Positions 18,891 through 26,677 of a stretch of 64,000 nucleotides of DNA are shown here, piece after piece. Origin of the DNA: an uncultured Roseateles sp. (GTDB lineage Bacteria > Pseudomonadota > Gammaproteobacteria > Burkholderiales > Burkholderiaceae_C); assembly GCF_945956965.1 (NCBI RefSeq), contig NZ_CAMFJS010000005.1, forward strand, positions 62,001 to 126,000. Reading direction: 5' to 3'. How positions within the stretch are numbered: the first letter of the stretch is position 1; the number at the start of each line of letters is the position of its first letter. A program made the translations under genes and the position numbers. The notes below the pieces were generated by a model. That model was not told where the DNA came from. It did no database searches and saw only the letters and a list, made by a program, of their open reading frames with translations.

Positions 18891-20300
18891 ATGACGCCAC
18901 GCGCCCCCAAGTTCCTCGCCCCCACATTCAGCTTTCTGAGCGCCCTTCTTCTTCTCGCCTCCTCCGCAGCTACCCACGCACAAACCCACGCCCAAGCTCA
19001 ATGGCAAGCCCCTGCTTATGACTTGCTGCTGCGCCCCGATTTCAAGCAGCAAACCCTCAGCGCGCAAGCCAAAATCCGGTTGCAGCGCGCACCGAGGGCC
19101 AATGCAGATGCCAACACCGAAGCCAATACCGACCCCAGCGCACCGCTGCTGCTGATCAACGCGCCCGACATCGACATCCTGACCGCTTCGATCGACGGTC
19201 AGTCCCTGAGCGTCCACAAGCAAGACGGCGCGTGGGCGATCACGCTAGCGCCCACGCTGGCCTCCAGGCAAGACCTGACCCTGACGCTGGACTACAGCGC
19301 GCGGGCGGGCGAAGGCCTGGTGTTCGGCGCCGACTATGTCTACACCGCCTTTCACAGCTGCCGCTGGCTGCCTTGTGTGGGCGCGGACCTGGGCCGCGCC
19401 TCGCTGAGCCTGGCGCTTGATCTACCCGATGGCATGAACTCACTGGCCAGCGGCCTGGCACTCCCGCCCAGCCAGGCGCCCGGTGCGCCCAAGCTGCAGC
19501 GCTGGCAGCAAGCCCAGCCCTACCCGCTCTACACCCTGGGCTTTGCGGCCGGCCACTTCAAACATGCGCAGCAAAGCAGTCTGGCTCACGACAGCAGCGA
19601 TGGTGCCGTCAAGCGCGAAGCCACCCTGCACTACCTGGGCCTGGCCGATCAGCCGGCCTCCGCGCTGCTGGCCAAATTCAAGAGCACGCCCGCCATGCTG
19701 GCCTTCTTCAGCGCCAAAGCCGGCCTACCCCTGCCCCACGCCAGCTACAGCCAGTTGCTGCTGCCCGGCGGCGTGGCCCAGGAGGCCAGCAGCTACGCCT
19801 TGATCGGCCGCCGCATGCTGGATCCGATTCTGGAAACCGAGCAAGAAGACTGGGTCATTGCCCATGAGTTGGCCCATCAGTGGTGGGGCACGCTGATCAG
19901 TTGTGCGAGCTGGAGCGAGTTCTGGCTCAACGAGGGCATCACCGTCTTCATGACGGCCGCCTGGAAGCAGCAACGCTGGGGCGAGGCCGCTTACCAACGC
20001 GAGATGGCCATCGCCACCCGCGCCTGGCAGCGCGCCAAAGACGCCGGCTTCGACAAGCCCCTGAGCTGGCCCGGCGACTATCCCCACCTCAGCCTCAAAC
20101 GCGCCATCCACTACAGCAAGGGCGCGCTCTTCATGCACGCCCTGCGCCAAGACTTGGGTGAACAGCAGTTCTGGGCCGGGCTACAGCATTACACCCAAAG
20201 CAATGCCGGCCGCCAGGTGCGCGCCCGCGATCTGCAAGTGGCGATGGAAGCTAAAGCAGGCCGCAGTTTGCAAACGCTTTTTGAGGCCTGGGTGTATTGA
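18891..20300 (+). CDS. Exported M1 family metallopeptidase
   Basis: A 469-residue exported zinc peptidase of the M1 (gluzincin) family, shorter than typical aminopeptidase N. The signal peptide ends near SSAATHAQ. The zinc site is HELAHQWWG (His325, Glu326, His329) with Glu348 in WLNEG as third ligand, spaced as in HEXXH-X18-E. The catalytic Tyr region appears as IHYSKGALFMHAL. The exopeptidase motif (usually GAMEN or GGMEN) reads GGVAQEAS, so the usual Glu-Asn pair that binds the free amino terminus is altered. It ends with little after the catalytic and thermolysin-like domains, lacking the C-terminal helical domain. Confidence 0.85.
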   Translation: MTPRAPKFLAPTFSFLSALLLLASSAATHAQTHAQAQWQAPAYDLLLRPDFKQQTLSAQAKIRLQRAPRANADANTEANTDPSAPLLLINAPDIDILTASIDGQSLSVHKQDGAWAITLAPTLASRQDLTLTLDYSARAGEGLVFGADYVYTAFHSCRWLPCVGADLGRASLSLALDLPDGMNSLASGLALPPSQAPGAPKLQRWQQAQPYPLYTLGFAAGHFKHAQQSSLAHDSSDGAVKREATLHYLGLADQPASALLAKFKSTPAMLAFFSAKAGLPLPHASYSQLLLPGGVAQEASSYALIGRRMLDPILETEQEDWVIAHELAHQWWGTLISCASWSEFWLNEGITVFMTAAWKQQRWGEAAYQREMAIATRAWQRAKDAGFDKPLSWPGDYPHLSLKRAIHYSKGALFMHALRQDLGEQQFWAGLQHYTQSNAGRQVRARDLQVAMEAKAGRSLQTLFEAWVY

Positions 20301-20412
20301 ATACCAGAGCGGATTCAACCCAGAATGCAGACGCGCAGCGCCTCAAGCCATCCATCTTGCAGGCAGAAATTGACAGCACGGTGGAAACACGATTTCTTCA
20401 GGAGCAATCGCC

Positions 20413-20835
20413 ATGTCTCTCGAACATCTGGCCTATGTCAGCTCAGCCACTGGCCTGCTGAGCGAGCAGTCCTTGAAGGAAATGCTGGAATCCGCCGCCC
20501 GACATAACGGCGCCAACGGTGTGACGGGCATGCTCTTGTACAGCGATGGCAATTTTTTGCAGATTCTCGAAGGCAGGCCCGCCGCGCTGGGCGAGACCAT
20601 GGCGCGCATCCACCGGGACCACCGGCATCACGATGTGTTGGAGTTGTTCCGCGAGCCCATCACCGAGCGCGACTTCTCCGGCTGGAAAATGGGCTTGCGC
20701 ATCCTCAGCCACAGCCAGTTGGCCGAGCATCCCGCGTGCATCCCCTTTTTCAGGCCCAACTACGACGCCTCCAAGATCGTGAATCCCAAGAGTGAAGCCC
20801 TCAAATTCCTGCTGAGCTTTCGCTCAAGCAACTAG
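20413..20835 (+). CDS. Short BLUF-domain blue-light photoreceptor
   Basis: A 140-residue single-domain BLUF protein that would bind FAD and sense blue light. All key residues are present: Tyr8 (LAYVSSA), Asn32, Gln50 (FLQILEG), Trp91 and Met93 (FSGWKMGL). The domain covers residues about 4-96; a short C-terminal cap of about 40 residues (PNYDASKIVNPKSEALKFLLSF) follows, as in PixD/BlrB-type short BLUF proteins that act through a partner. No EAL or cyclase domain is attached and no obvious partner gene is adjacent. Confidence 0.94.
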   Translation: MSLEHLAYVSSATGLLSEQSLKEMLESAARHNGANGVTGMLLYSDGNFLQILEGRPAALGETMARIHRDHRHHDVLELFREPITERDFSGWKMGLRILSHSQLAEHPACIPFFRPNYDASKIVNPKSEALKFLLSFRSSN

Positions 20836-20937
20836 GGTGGACTGGATGCTCGGCGTCCCGCAAGGCACCGTGTCCAGCCCCTGCTGGATGCAAGCTGCTG
20901 CCCAGCCCCGCCCCGGGCCAGTTGATGACTGCGGCGA

Positions 20938-21858
20938 TTATTTGACCCACTGCGGGAAATAGCCCAAGCGATCCTGCACCGCGCTGTCATGCGCGGGCAG
21001 CAAGATCAGCCCCGGCTCTTGCCGCATCAAGATGCGCAATTGCTCAAGGCTGCTGTGGGTTTGCTCGGCATGGCCGTCCACCAGGGCCGCGGCGGCCCAG
21101 AACTTTGCCGCGCCGGCCTTGACGGCCTCAACCGTCCAAGCCACATCACCGATGAAGAAGTAGACCTGGCCGCTGCCCACCGTCAGGAACATGCCGATCG
21201 AACCCGGCGTGTGGCCGGGCATGGGCACCAGCACCACCGTGCCATCGCCAAACAGGTCGAGGCTTTGCGCATAGCCCCGATAGGGCTGCGGCTGAAACTT
21301 CAGCAAATCCCATTGAATGGACGCGCTGGAGATTTGCGAGGCCCAGCTGCCGCCGGGCCCGCGCGTCGGGTGGCGGATCACATCCATTTCAGCGGCGGCC
21401 ACGCTGATCTTTGCCTCTGGGAAGTCCAAGATGCCACCGGCGTGATCCCAATGGCTGTGGCTGAGAATGACCCGGCGCAAGGGCGGGATGCCGGCAAGCT
21501 CAAGCTGCTCGCGGGCCGGCAGCACGGGGGCCTCGTACTTGAAGAATGGCCGCCACCACAGCGGCATATCGGCACGGTACTGCTGATCGATCTGCCGCCC
21601 CATGCCGGTGTCGAACAGCAAGTACTCATCCCTGTGCTTGATCAGAAAGGCGGAGAAGTTGGAATCGATCTGCTTGCCGAAACTGCCACCCGGCAGCAGC
21701 AGGCCTTCCATCACCGCGACACGCGAGGTCTTGATGATGGCAAAGCCGATCTCGGGGAGCTGCAACGCCTGACTTTGCGCCGCGATTGCCGGGCGGGGCC
21801 ACAGGCCTGCGGCCATGGAGATGTGCAGGAGGAGGAAGAAGAAGACAACTGTTCGCAT
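20938..21858 (-). CDS. Exported metallo-beta-lactamase-fold hydrolase
   Basis: A 306-residue MBL-fold hydrolase with a signal peptide (TVVFFFLLLHISMAAGLWPRPAIA), so probably periplasmic. The dizinc motif is HSHWDHAGG at about residues 131-139, followed by the later ligands in PMPGHTPGSIG and FIGDVAWT and a C-terminal LLPAHDSAVQ. The layout resembles AHL-lactonase or related lactonase-type enzymes, but the substrate cannot be read. It is divergent from a MerR gene, and a MerR-type promoter lies directly upstream (21911-21940). Confidence 0.88.
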   Translation of the reverse strand: MRTVVFFFLLLHISMAAGLWPRPAIAAQSQALQLPEIGFAIIKTSRVAVMEGLLLPGGSFGKQIDSNFSAFLIKHRDEYLLFDTGMGRQIDQQYRADMPLWWRPFFKYEAPVLPAREQLELAGIPPLRRVILSHSHWDHAGGILDFPEAKISVAAAEMDVIRHPTRGPGGSWASQISSASIQWDLLKFQPQPYRGYAQSLDLFGDGTVVLVPMPGHTPGSIGMFLTVGSGQVYFFIGDVAWTVEAVKAGAAKFWAAAALVDGHAEQTHSSLEQLRILMRQEPGLILLPAHDSAVQDRLGYFPQWVK

Positions 21859-21910
21859 GAGCGGCTGAGCTGAAAGCTGTTTGAGGCTGGTGGAGGAGAC
21901 GAAATCCCAG

Positions 21911-21940
21911 CTTAAAGATTGGTCTATGCTCCAAGGTCAA
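21911..21940 (-). promoter_or_regulatory. MerR-type promoter/operator for the MBL hydrolase gene
   Basis: On the minus strand a -35 TTGACC (21940-21935) is followed after 18 bases by TTTAAG (or after 19 by TTAAGC). Within the spacer is a dyad TTGG-N8-CCAA. An over-long spacer containing the operator dyad is the defining geometry of promoters activated by MerR proteins, and the divergent gene is a MerR regulator. Predicted transcription would begin about 45 bases before the MBL start codon. Confidence 0.55.
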
Positions 21941-21997
21941 GCCCCTGACCCACTTTCATCCGTTCGTCCCACCTTCGCTCGTTCATTCACTGCCACC

Positions 21998-22456
21998 ATG
22001 AACATCAGTCAGCTGGCACGGGCCTGCCAGATCTCCACCGATACCGTGCGCTACTACGAGAAGCAGGGTTTGCTGGCGGCGGCGGCGCGGCAGGAGAACG
22101 GCTATCGCAGCTATGCGCCCGCCCAGGTCGAGCAACTGCGCTTCATACGCGGCGCGCAGGCCCTGGGCTTTTCGCTGCAAGAGATTCGCGCCATCTTGCC
22201 CCTGTTGGCACAGGGCAAACTGGACCGCGCCGAGATCGAGCAACAGTTGCAGTCCAAGATGGCGCAGATCGACAGCCATATCGCGCAACTGCAGCGACTC
22301 AAGACCGAGCTCGCGGCCACCTTCGCCTCACTGCGCTGCACGCCCGAGCGCACGCTGGTGACGGAAGACGCCGTCGCCCCCGACAGCGGCAGCGGCGCAG
22401 GGGCTGCCGTGCGCAAGCGCAGCTTCAAGCCGCCATCGCCCAGGCAGCGCGGCTAG
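21998..22456 (+). CDS. MerR family transcriptional regulator
   Basis: A 152-residue MerR regulator of the CueR/ZntR/CadR length class. The winged helix is ISQLARACQISTDTVRYYEK, then GYRSYAPAQVEQLRFIRGAQALGFSLQEIRAIL, followed by the dimerisation coiled coil (residues about 82-112). Only one cysteine is visible in the effector region (LRCTPE), fewer than the two or three used by metal sensors, so the ligand is probably not a soft metal ion bound in the usual way. The C-terminus is a low-complexity Gly/Ser/Arg tail. Its stop overlaps the end of the convergent TDT transporter gene by four bases. Confidence 0.9.
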   Translation: MNISQLARACQISTDTVRYYEKQGLLAAAARQENGYRSYAPAQVEQLRFIRGAQALGFSLQEIRAILPLLAQGKLDRAEIEQQLQSKMAQIDSHIAQLQRLKTELAATFASLRCTPERTLVTEDAVAPDSGSGAGAAVRKRSFKPPSPRQRG

Positions 22457-23652
22457 CCCTTGACAGCTTTGGGCGCGGGGCTGGCGATGGGCGGGGTCAG
22501 CAATTTCCCACTGAGTGAGCCCTGGGCGGTTTTGATCAGCACCAAGAGCCATGCCGCCAGCAAAACAGCAAACAGCACGACGGCCGCCCACTGGAACAGT
22601 GGCAAGCCCGTATTGTGAGCCAGCTGACTGGTCCCGGTTACGCAGGTGCCGATGGGAAAGGTGAAGGACCACCAGGTCAGGGCAAATCGCATTTGCTTTT
22701 TGCGGGCGCGAAGGGTGAGCAATAAAGCAATCGGCAACCAGAGCCAGATGAAGCCCCACATAGGTATTCCGTACACCAGCGCGAAGGCCTTGAAGCCCAT
22801 GGCAAAGGGTTCAGGGATGGCGATGGTGGCCACCATGCCTAAGCCACTCGCTGCCGTGATGGACTGACCCACCGGGCCCAGCACAATCCACAGCGTGGGC
22901 ACACGTGCCGAGCCGGATGAGCCGAAATGCGCCAATCGACTCCAGATCATGGTGATGATGATCAATGAGGCCATCAAGCTCATGCCGAACAGCCCATAAC
23001 AAACCACCAGCATGCTTTCACGCCAGACCCCGTACTCCACAAAGGGGATGAGCAAGGCGCCCGCGGCAGCCGACACCATGGGTGGCACGACCGGCATCAG
23101 CCAGCCGCCAAACGCTGCATCATTGCTCACCCCTAACTGCGTAAACAGGCGGTAAGGCACGGACACGGCGGTGATGAAGCCCAACACTGTGCCCAGGGTC
23201 CACAGCAGGGCATCGATGGCCAGCGCGACGTCCTTGCCCAGATAGTGCGAGCCCACCAGCAAAGTGGCTGAGCCGACCGTCATCAAAGCCATGGGCGGCG
23301 CGCCGAAGAACTGGATCGAGATGGGGTCATTGGCAATAGCCTTGAAGGTCTGAGGCTGCCGAATCCAGTGCAGAGGAATCACCACCAGCAAAACCAGCAA
23401 GAGCACAAGGGCCAGCGCCCAGGCGACCGTCGCGATGAGGAACAGGCCCGGAAACTTCAGCGGTAACAGGGCCGCAGCAACAGCAATAATCCCCGTGCCC
23501 ATGACCGACGCAAACCAGTTGGGGCCAAGCACGATCTTGCCCTCGATCGGCGACGAGAAAGCCGCTGCCCAACGGCCAAAGCCGGTGGCAACACCACTGC
23601 CGGCTTGCTCGCTCGTCTTGCCCGCGTCGGCTTGGTTGGACTGCAAAGACAT
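22453..23652 (-). CDS. TDT family (TehA/SLAC1-like) transporter
   Basis: A 399-residue inner-membrane protein with about ten hydrophobic segments, of the tellurite-resistance/dicarboxylate transporter family that includes TehA, Mae1 and Ssu1. The signature GPNWFASVMGTGIIAVAAALLP opens the first helix, and WWSFTFPIGTCVTGTSQLA is a later conserved helix. Family members conduct anions or export sulfite or malate; the substrate here is undetermined. The start chosen is the ATG of MSLQSNQADAG, after which about 45 soluble residues precede the first helix; upstream frame has no family character. Confidence 0.88.
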   Translation of the reverse strand: MSLQSNQADAGKTSEQAGSGVATGFGRWAAAFSSPIEGKIVLGPNWFASVMGTGIIAVAAALLPLKFPGLFLIATVAWALALVLLLVLLVVIPLHWIRQPQTFKAIANDPISIQFFGAPPMALMTVGSATLLVGSHYLGKDVALAIDALLWTLGTVLGFITAVSVPYRLFTQLGVSNDAAFGGWLMPVVPPMVSAAAGALLIPFVEYGVWRESMLVVCYGLFGMSLMASLIIITMIWSRLAHFGSSGSARVPTLWIVLGPVGQSITAASGLGMVATIAIPEPFAMGFKAFALVYGIPMWGFIWLWLPIALLLTLRARKKQMRFALTWWSFTFPIGTCVTGTSQLAHNTGLPLFQWAAVVLFAVLLAAWLLVLIKTAQGSLSGKLLTPPIASPAPKAVKG

Positions 23653-24016
23653 ATGGTGAATTCCCGAGCGCAAGAGTGAGTTGGAGAGAAATTTGATAGC
23701 GCCTGCCGGCTTCTTTGTCGCGCCTGAGTCTACCGGCCACCTGGTCCCGGGCGCAGCACCCTGCTTGCCTGGCGTGCACATCCCACAAGCTTCAGCCCGC
23801 CTCAAGATGAACAAGCCTAGCCGCGCCGAAAACTTGGCACCAGATCGGCACAGTGACAGCTGGCGCGCCCGTGTGCAACACAGGCATTTTGAGCCTGCCC
23901 CTTCAGAACTGCAGATCAAGTGCGCCACGCTTGCGCAAGCAGGCTGCCATTTTCTCAAAGCGGGCCAGCCCCGCGTGCGCCAGGCGGCCAAGCGCCTGCA
24001 CAGTGACCGCCATGCC

Positions 24017-24841
24017 ATGCCGATGGGCCTCGCCTTGGCTACCGGCACACAGGCATGGCGCGGCGCCCGCCTGCTGAGCAGAAGCCTTGCTCACCTGCTG
24101 CTTTGGGCCACGGCAACGGTACCGCTGCAGGCGCGCGCCTGGGGCGTTGACGGGCACAAACTGGTCGCCAGCCTCGCTGAGGCTCAGCTAAGCCCCGAGG
24201 CCAAGGCGGAGGTCTACCGCCTGCTTGCACTTGAGCCCGGTGCCTCGATGGCCTCTGCGGCGAACTGGGCCGATGAGGTGCGATCGCCAGCCGACACCAA
24301 ATGGCACACCGTCAGTTTTCCGCGTGACAAGGACTGCCGCTATGACGCCGCGCTTTTGTGCCCCGAGGGGCAGTGCGTTGTCGCGGCCATCGAACGCCAG
24401 ACCGCCATCCTGCGCTCAAGCGCAGCAGACGCTCAGCGCCTGGTGGCGCTGAAGTATGTGATTCACTTTGTGGGAGACATTCATCAGCCCTTGCACGGCG
24501 GCTATGCCGATGACAAGCGCGGCAGGCTGCACTCGGTGCAAGCCTTCGGGCAGCCCACGGACATGCATGCGCTGTGGGACTCGGGCCTCATTCGCCACTG
24601 GCCCGGAGGCCGAGCAGCACTGCGATCCGCCGTGTTGGCAGACACCTCGCCGGGCACTGGCTCAGCCCAGAATTGGGCAGAGGAGTCCTGCCGCATCGTG
24701 CGCAGCCCCGGCTTTTATCCGGCTGAGCCCGATATGGATGTGAGCTATCCCGGGCGATGGCAAACGACGGTGGTTCAAAGGCTGGCCCAATCCGCCCGGC
24801 GCCTCGCCGCGGTGCTGAACAGCAGCTTGGGCAAGCCGTGA
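24017..24841 (+). CDS. S1/P1 nuclease family protein
   Basis: A 274-residue exported phospholipase C/S1-P1 nuclease-fold zinc enzyme. The signal peptide ends ...PLQARA, leaving Trp as the first mature residue in WGVDGHKLVA, as required since that Trp amino group binds zinc in the family. Further zinc ligands are seen in HFVGDIHQPLHGG and DMHALWD, and the NWADEVR segment is conserved. Such enzymes cleave single-stranded DNA and RNA or act as 3'-nucleotidases outside the cytoplasm. The start at MPMGLALATG is preceded by in-frame sequence that does not look coding; other starts are possible. Confidence 0.87.
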   Translation: MPMGLALATGTQAWRGARLLSRSLAHLLLWATATVPLQARAWGVDGHKLVASLAEAQLSPEAKAEVYRLLALEPGASMASAANWADEVRSPADTKWHTVSFPRDKDCRYDAALLCPEGQCVVAAIERQTAILRSSAADAQRLVALKYVIHFVGDIHQPLHGGYADDKRGRLHSVQAFGQPTDMHALWDSGLIRHWPGGRAALRSAVLADTSPGTGSAQNWAEESCRIVRSPGFYPAEPDMDVSYPGRWQTTVVQRLAQSARRLAAVLNSSLGKP

Positions 24842-24884
24842 TCGGCCAAGCACGGCCGGAGTAGCCGCAAGGGTCGCGGACGGC

Positions 24885-25436
24885 TCAGCCCCCTGCTGCT
24901 ACCCCCATCGCTTGCGCAATCAAGTTCATATCCTGCGCGCTGATTTCAAACAGGCCGAAACGCAGTAGATGGCCCCAGCTCTTTTGCCCCCGCGAAAACT
25001 CAAGCCGGTCGAGCAAGGGCTGAATCGGCGCCTCGCAAGCCTCTTGCCAAGCCACATCGCGGCGAAAGGGGACAAAGCCGCCGCCCATCTCAAAGGCATA
25101 GGGCGGGCGCTCAAGCACCCGGCCCAGGGCGGTGAAAGCCTGCCGCTTGTCCTTGCCGCCGAACTGGCTGCTGGGCGAGTAGTAAGCCACCCGGTCACCG
25201 GGGCGCAAACGCCGCAGTGGTGCGGCCTTGCCATGGCAGACCTGCATAAAGCCCTGCGCCCGGCCCAGCCGCACATGATCGGCGCTGGCCACGGCAATCC
25301 AGCAGCGCGGTGAATTGGACGTTGGCGTGTGCGCAGGTGCGAGCGGCTGAACCGGTGCCGGCTTAGCGTCCATCACCGGCAACTCAAAACCCGGCAGAAA
25401 AGCGTTTTGAGGCGATGGCCGTGCTGCCATCTTCAT
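24885..25436 (-). CDS. EVE domain-containing protein
   Basis: A 183-residue protein with an EVE (PUA-like, UPF0310-type) domain from about residue 40 to the end: [22 protein letters not shown], then [20 protein letters not shown] and [19 protein letters not shown] folds are related to YTH domains and can bind modified bases in RNA or DNA. About 35 unstructured residues precede the domain. The ATG overlaps the stop of the upstream glyoxalase-fold gene (ATGA), so the two are translationally coupled. Confidence 0.85.
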   Translation of the reverse strand: MKMAARPSPQNAFLPGFELPVMDAKPAPVQPLAPAHTPTSNSPRCWIAVASADHVRLGRAQGFMQVCHGKAAPLRRLRPGDRVAYYSPSSQFGGKDKRQAFTALGRVLERPPYAFEMGGGFVPFRRDVAWQEACEAPIQPLLDRLEFSRGQKSWGHLLRFGLFEISAQDMNLIAQAMGVAAGG

Positions 25437-25813
25437 TGCCCACCCGGCGCATACACGCGCAAGCGGTGGCCGTCGGGGTCGATGGCGGTGAAGGTGTAGC
25501 CGAAATCCATCGCCGTGGGCGGCTGAATGATGGCAATGCCTTGCTGGCGCCAAGCGCTGTGCAGGGCATCAACGTCGGCATTTGAAGCTTGGGCAAATGC
25601 CAACTCCCCAGTGGCATGGCCCGCGGCACCCTCCACCGCAGGCGCCACCTCCTGGCGCGCCCACAAGCCCAGCTTCAGGCCGTTATCCAGCGCAAACATG
25701 GCGAAGCCTGGAGAGGCCTCGACGGGCGCGCGGCCCAAGAGGCGGGCGTAAAAGGCGGCGCTCTCGGCCGGGCTGGCGACGTAGAGCAAAACGAAATTGG
25801 GCTGCTGATTCAT
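25433..25813 (-). CDS. VOC (glyoxalase-fold) family protein
   Basis: A 126-residue protein with two beta-alpha-beta-beta-beta modules: [21 protein letters not shown] in the first and [24 protein letters not shown] with [16 protein letters not shown] in the second. This is the drug-resistance/dioxygenase-like class of VOC proteins, not glyoxalase I proper. It precedes and overlaps the EVE gene. About 140 bases upstream on the same strand is a WYL regulator; pairs of this kind are common and suggest the regulator controls this gene. Confidence 0.88.
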   Translation of the reverse strand: MNQQPNFVLLYVASPAESAAFYARLLGRAPVEASPGFAMFALDNGLKLGLWARQEVAPAVEGAAGHATGELAFAQASNADVDALHSAWRQQGIAIIQPPTAMDFGYTFTAIDPDGHRLRVYAPGGQ

Positions 25814-25892
25814 GCGATGCACTCCTGATGGGGATGGGGAAGCGGCCACGGCTTGTGGACCTGCCTGCATGCATGCATCGTAAAAACCGGCA

Positions 25893-25909
25893 CTGTCAGT
25901 TTCTGGCAG
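25893..25909. promoter_or_regulatory. Candidate operator upstream of the VOC-EVE pair
   Basis: Two copies of CTGNCAG (CTGTCAG and CTGGCAG) separated by TTT, about 80 bases upstream of the VOC start codon and in the gap after the WYL regulator gene. Each half is itself near-palindromic. Binding by the WYL regulator is my inference. Confidence 0.35.
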
Positions 25910-25953
25910 CAGCGAAGGACGGTATGAGTGGGCGGGCGGAGCCCATCAGCTCA

Positions 25954-26646
25954 CTACTGGGGCGCAATGCCTTCTTGCGCGCGCCATTCGGCCAGCAAGG
26001 CCTGGCGCGGGCGGGGGTAGCGCTCCGGCAAGACCTGCATGGCGGCGATGCGGTCCAGCCGGAAATGCCGCGTGGCCTGCCGCAACTCACACCAGGCCAC
26101 CAGCACCCGCACCGAATCAAAGAAGCCCAAGGCAAAGGGCCAGACGATGCGCTCGCTGGCCGCGCCTTGCAGGTCTCGATAGCTCAGCGACACCTTGCGC
26201 TCATTGCGCAGGGCCGAGCGCAAGCCGGCCTGCACAGCATCACCACCCGGCAAGGCCTCGCCCGGCCCCACCAGCAAGGCGGCACTGTCCAGCTCGAACC
26301 TCAACTCGGGCGGCAAGACGGCGGAGATCTTGGCCAAGGCATTGCGGGCGGCCTCGGCCAGCGCGGCGTCTTCAGCGCGGCCCGCCACCCAGCGCGAGCC
26401 CAAGACCAAGGCCTCCAACTCATCCGCACTGAACATCAGCGGCGGCAGCACAAAGCCGGGCTTGAGCACATAGCCCATGCCCGCCTCACCCACGATCTGC
26501 GCCCCTTGCGCCTGCAAGGTGGCGATGTCGCGATACAGGGTGCGCAGGCTGATGCCCATCTGCTGCGCCAGCGCCGCCCCGGTGACGGGCTGACGGTGGC
26601 GGCGCAACGCTTGCATCAGCTCCAGCAGACGGGCGGCGCGGGACAT
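25954..26646 (-). CDS. YafY-type HTH-WYL transcriptional regulator
   Basis: A 230-residue regulator with an N-terminal winged helix (RLLELMQALRRHRQPVTG, then MGISLRTLYRDIATLQAQGAQI) and a C-terminal WYL-type domain (from about residue 135, KVSLSYRDLQG, with ATRHFRLDRIAAMQVL). WYL domains can sense nucleic-acid or small-molecule ligands. It lies 31 bases after mksB on the same strand and 140 bases before the VOC gene. YafY-VOC pairing is common, so its target is more likely the VOC-EVE genes than the mks genes. Confidence 0.9.
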   Translation of the reverse strand: MSRAARLLELMQALRRHRQPVTGAALAQQMGISLRTLYRDIATLQAQGAQIVGEAGMGYVLKPGFVLPPLMFSADELEALVLGSRWVAGRAEDAALAEAARNALAKISAVLPPELRFELDSAALLVGPGEALPGGDAVQAGLRSALRNERKVSLSYRDLQGAASERIVWPFALGFFDSVRVLVAWCELRQATRHFRLDRIAAMQVLPERYPRPRQALLAEWRAQEGIAPQ

Positions 26647-26677
26647 GCGAGGCGCGGGGCGAAAGCCGAACAGCCGC

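Noticed and set aside
24885-25436. EVE protein as a defence effector
   Set aside because: It is coupled to a VOC gene and not to an McrB-type or other restriction gene; a housekeeping role is more likely.
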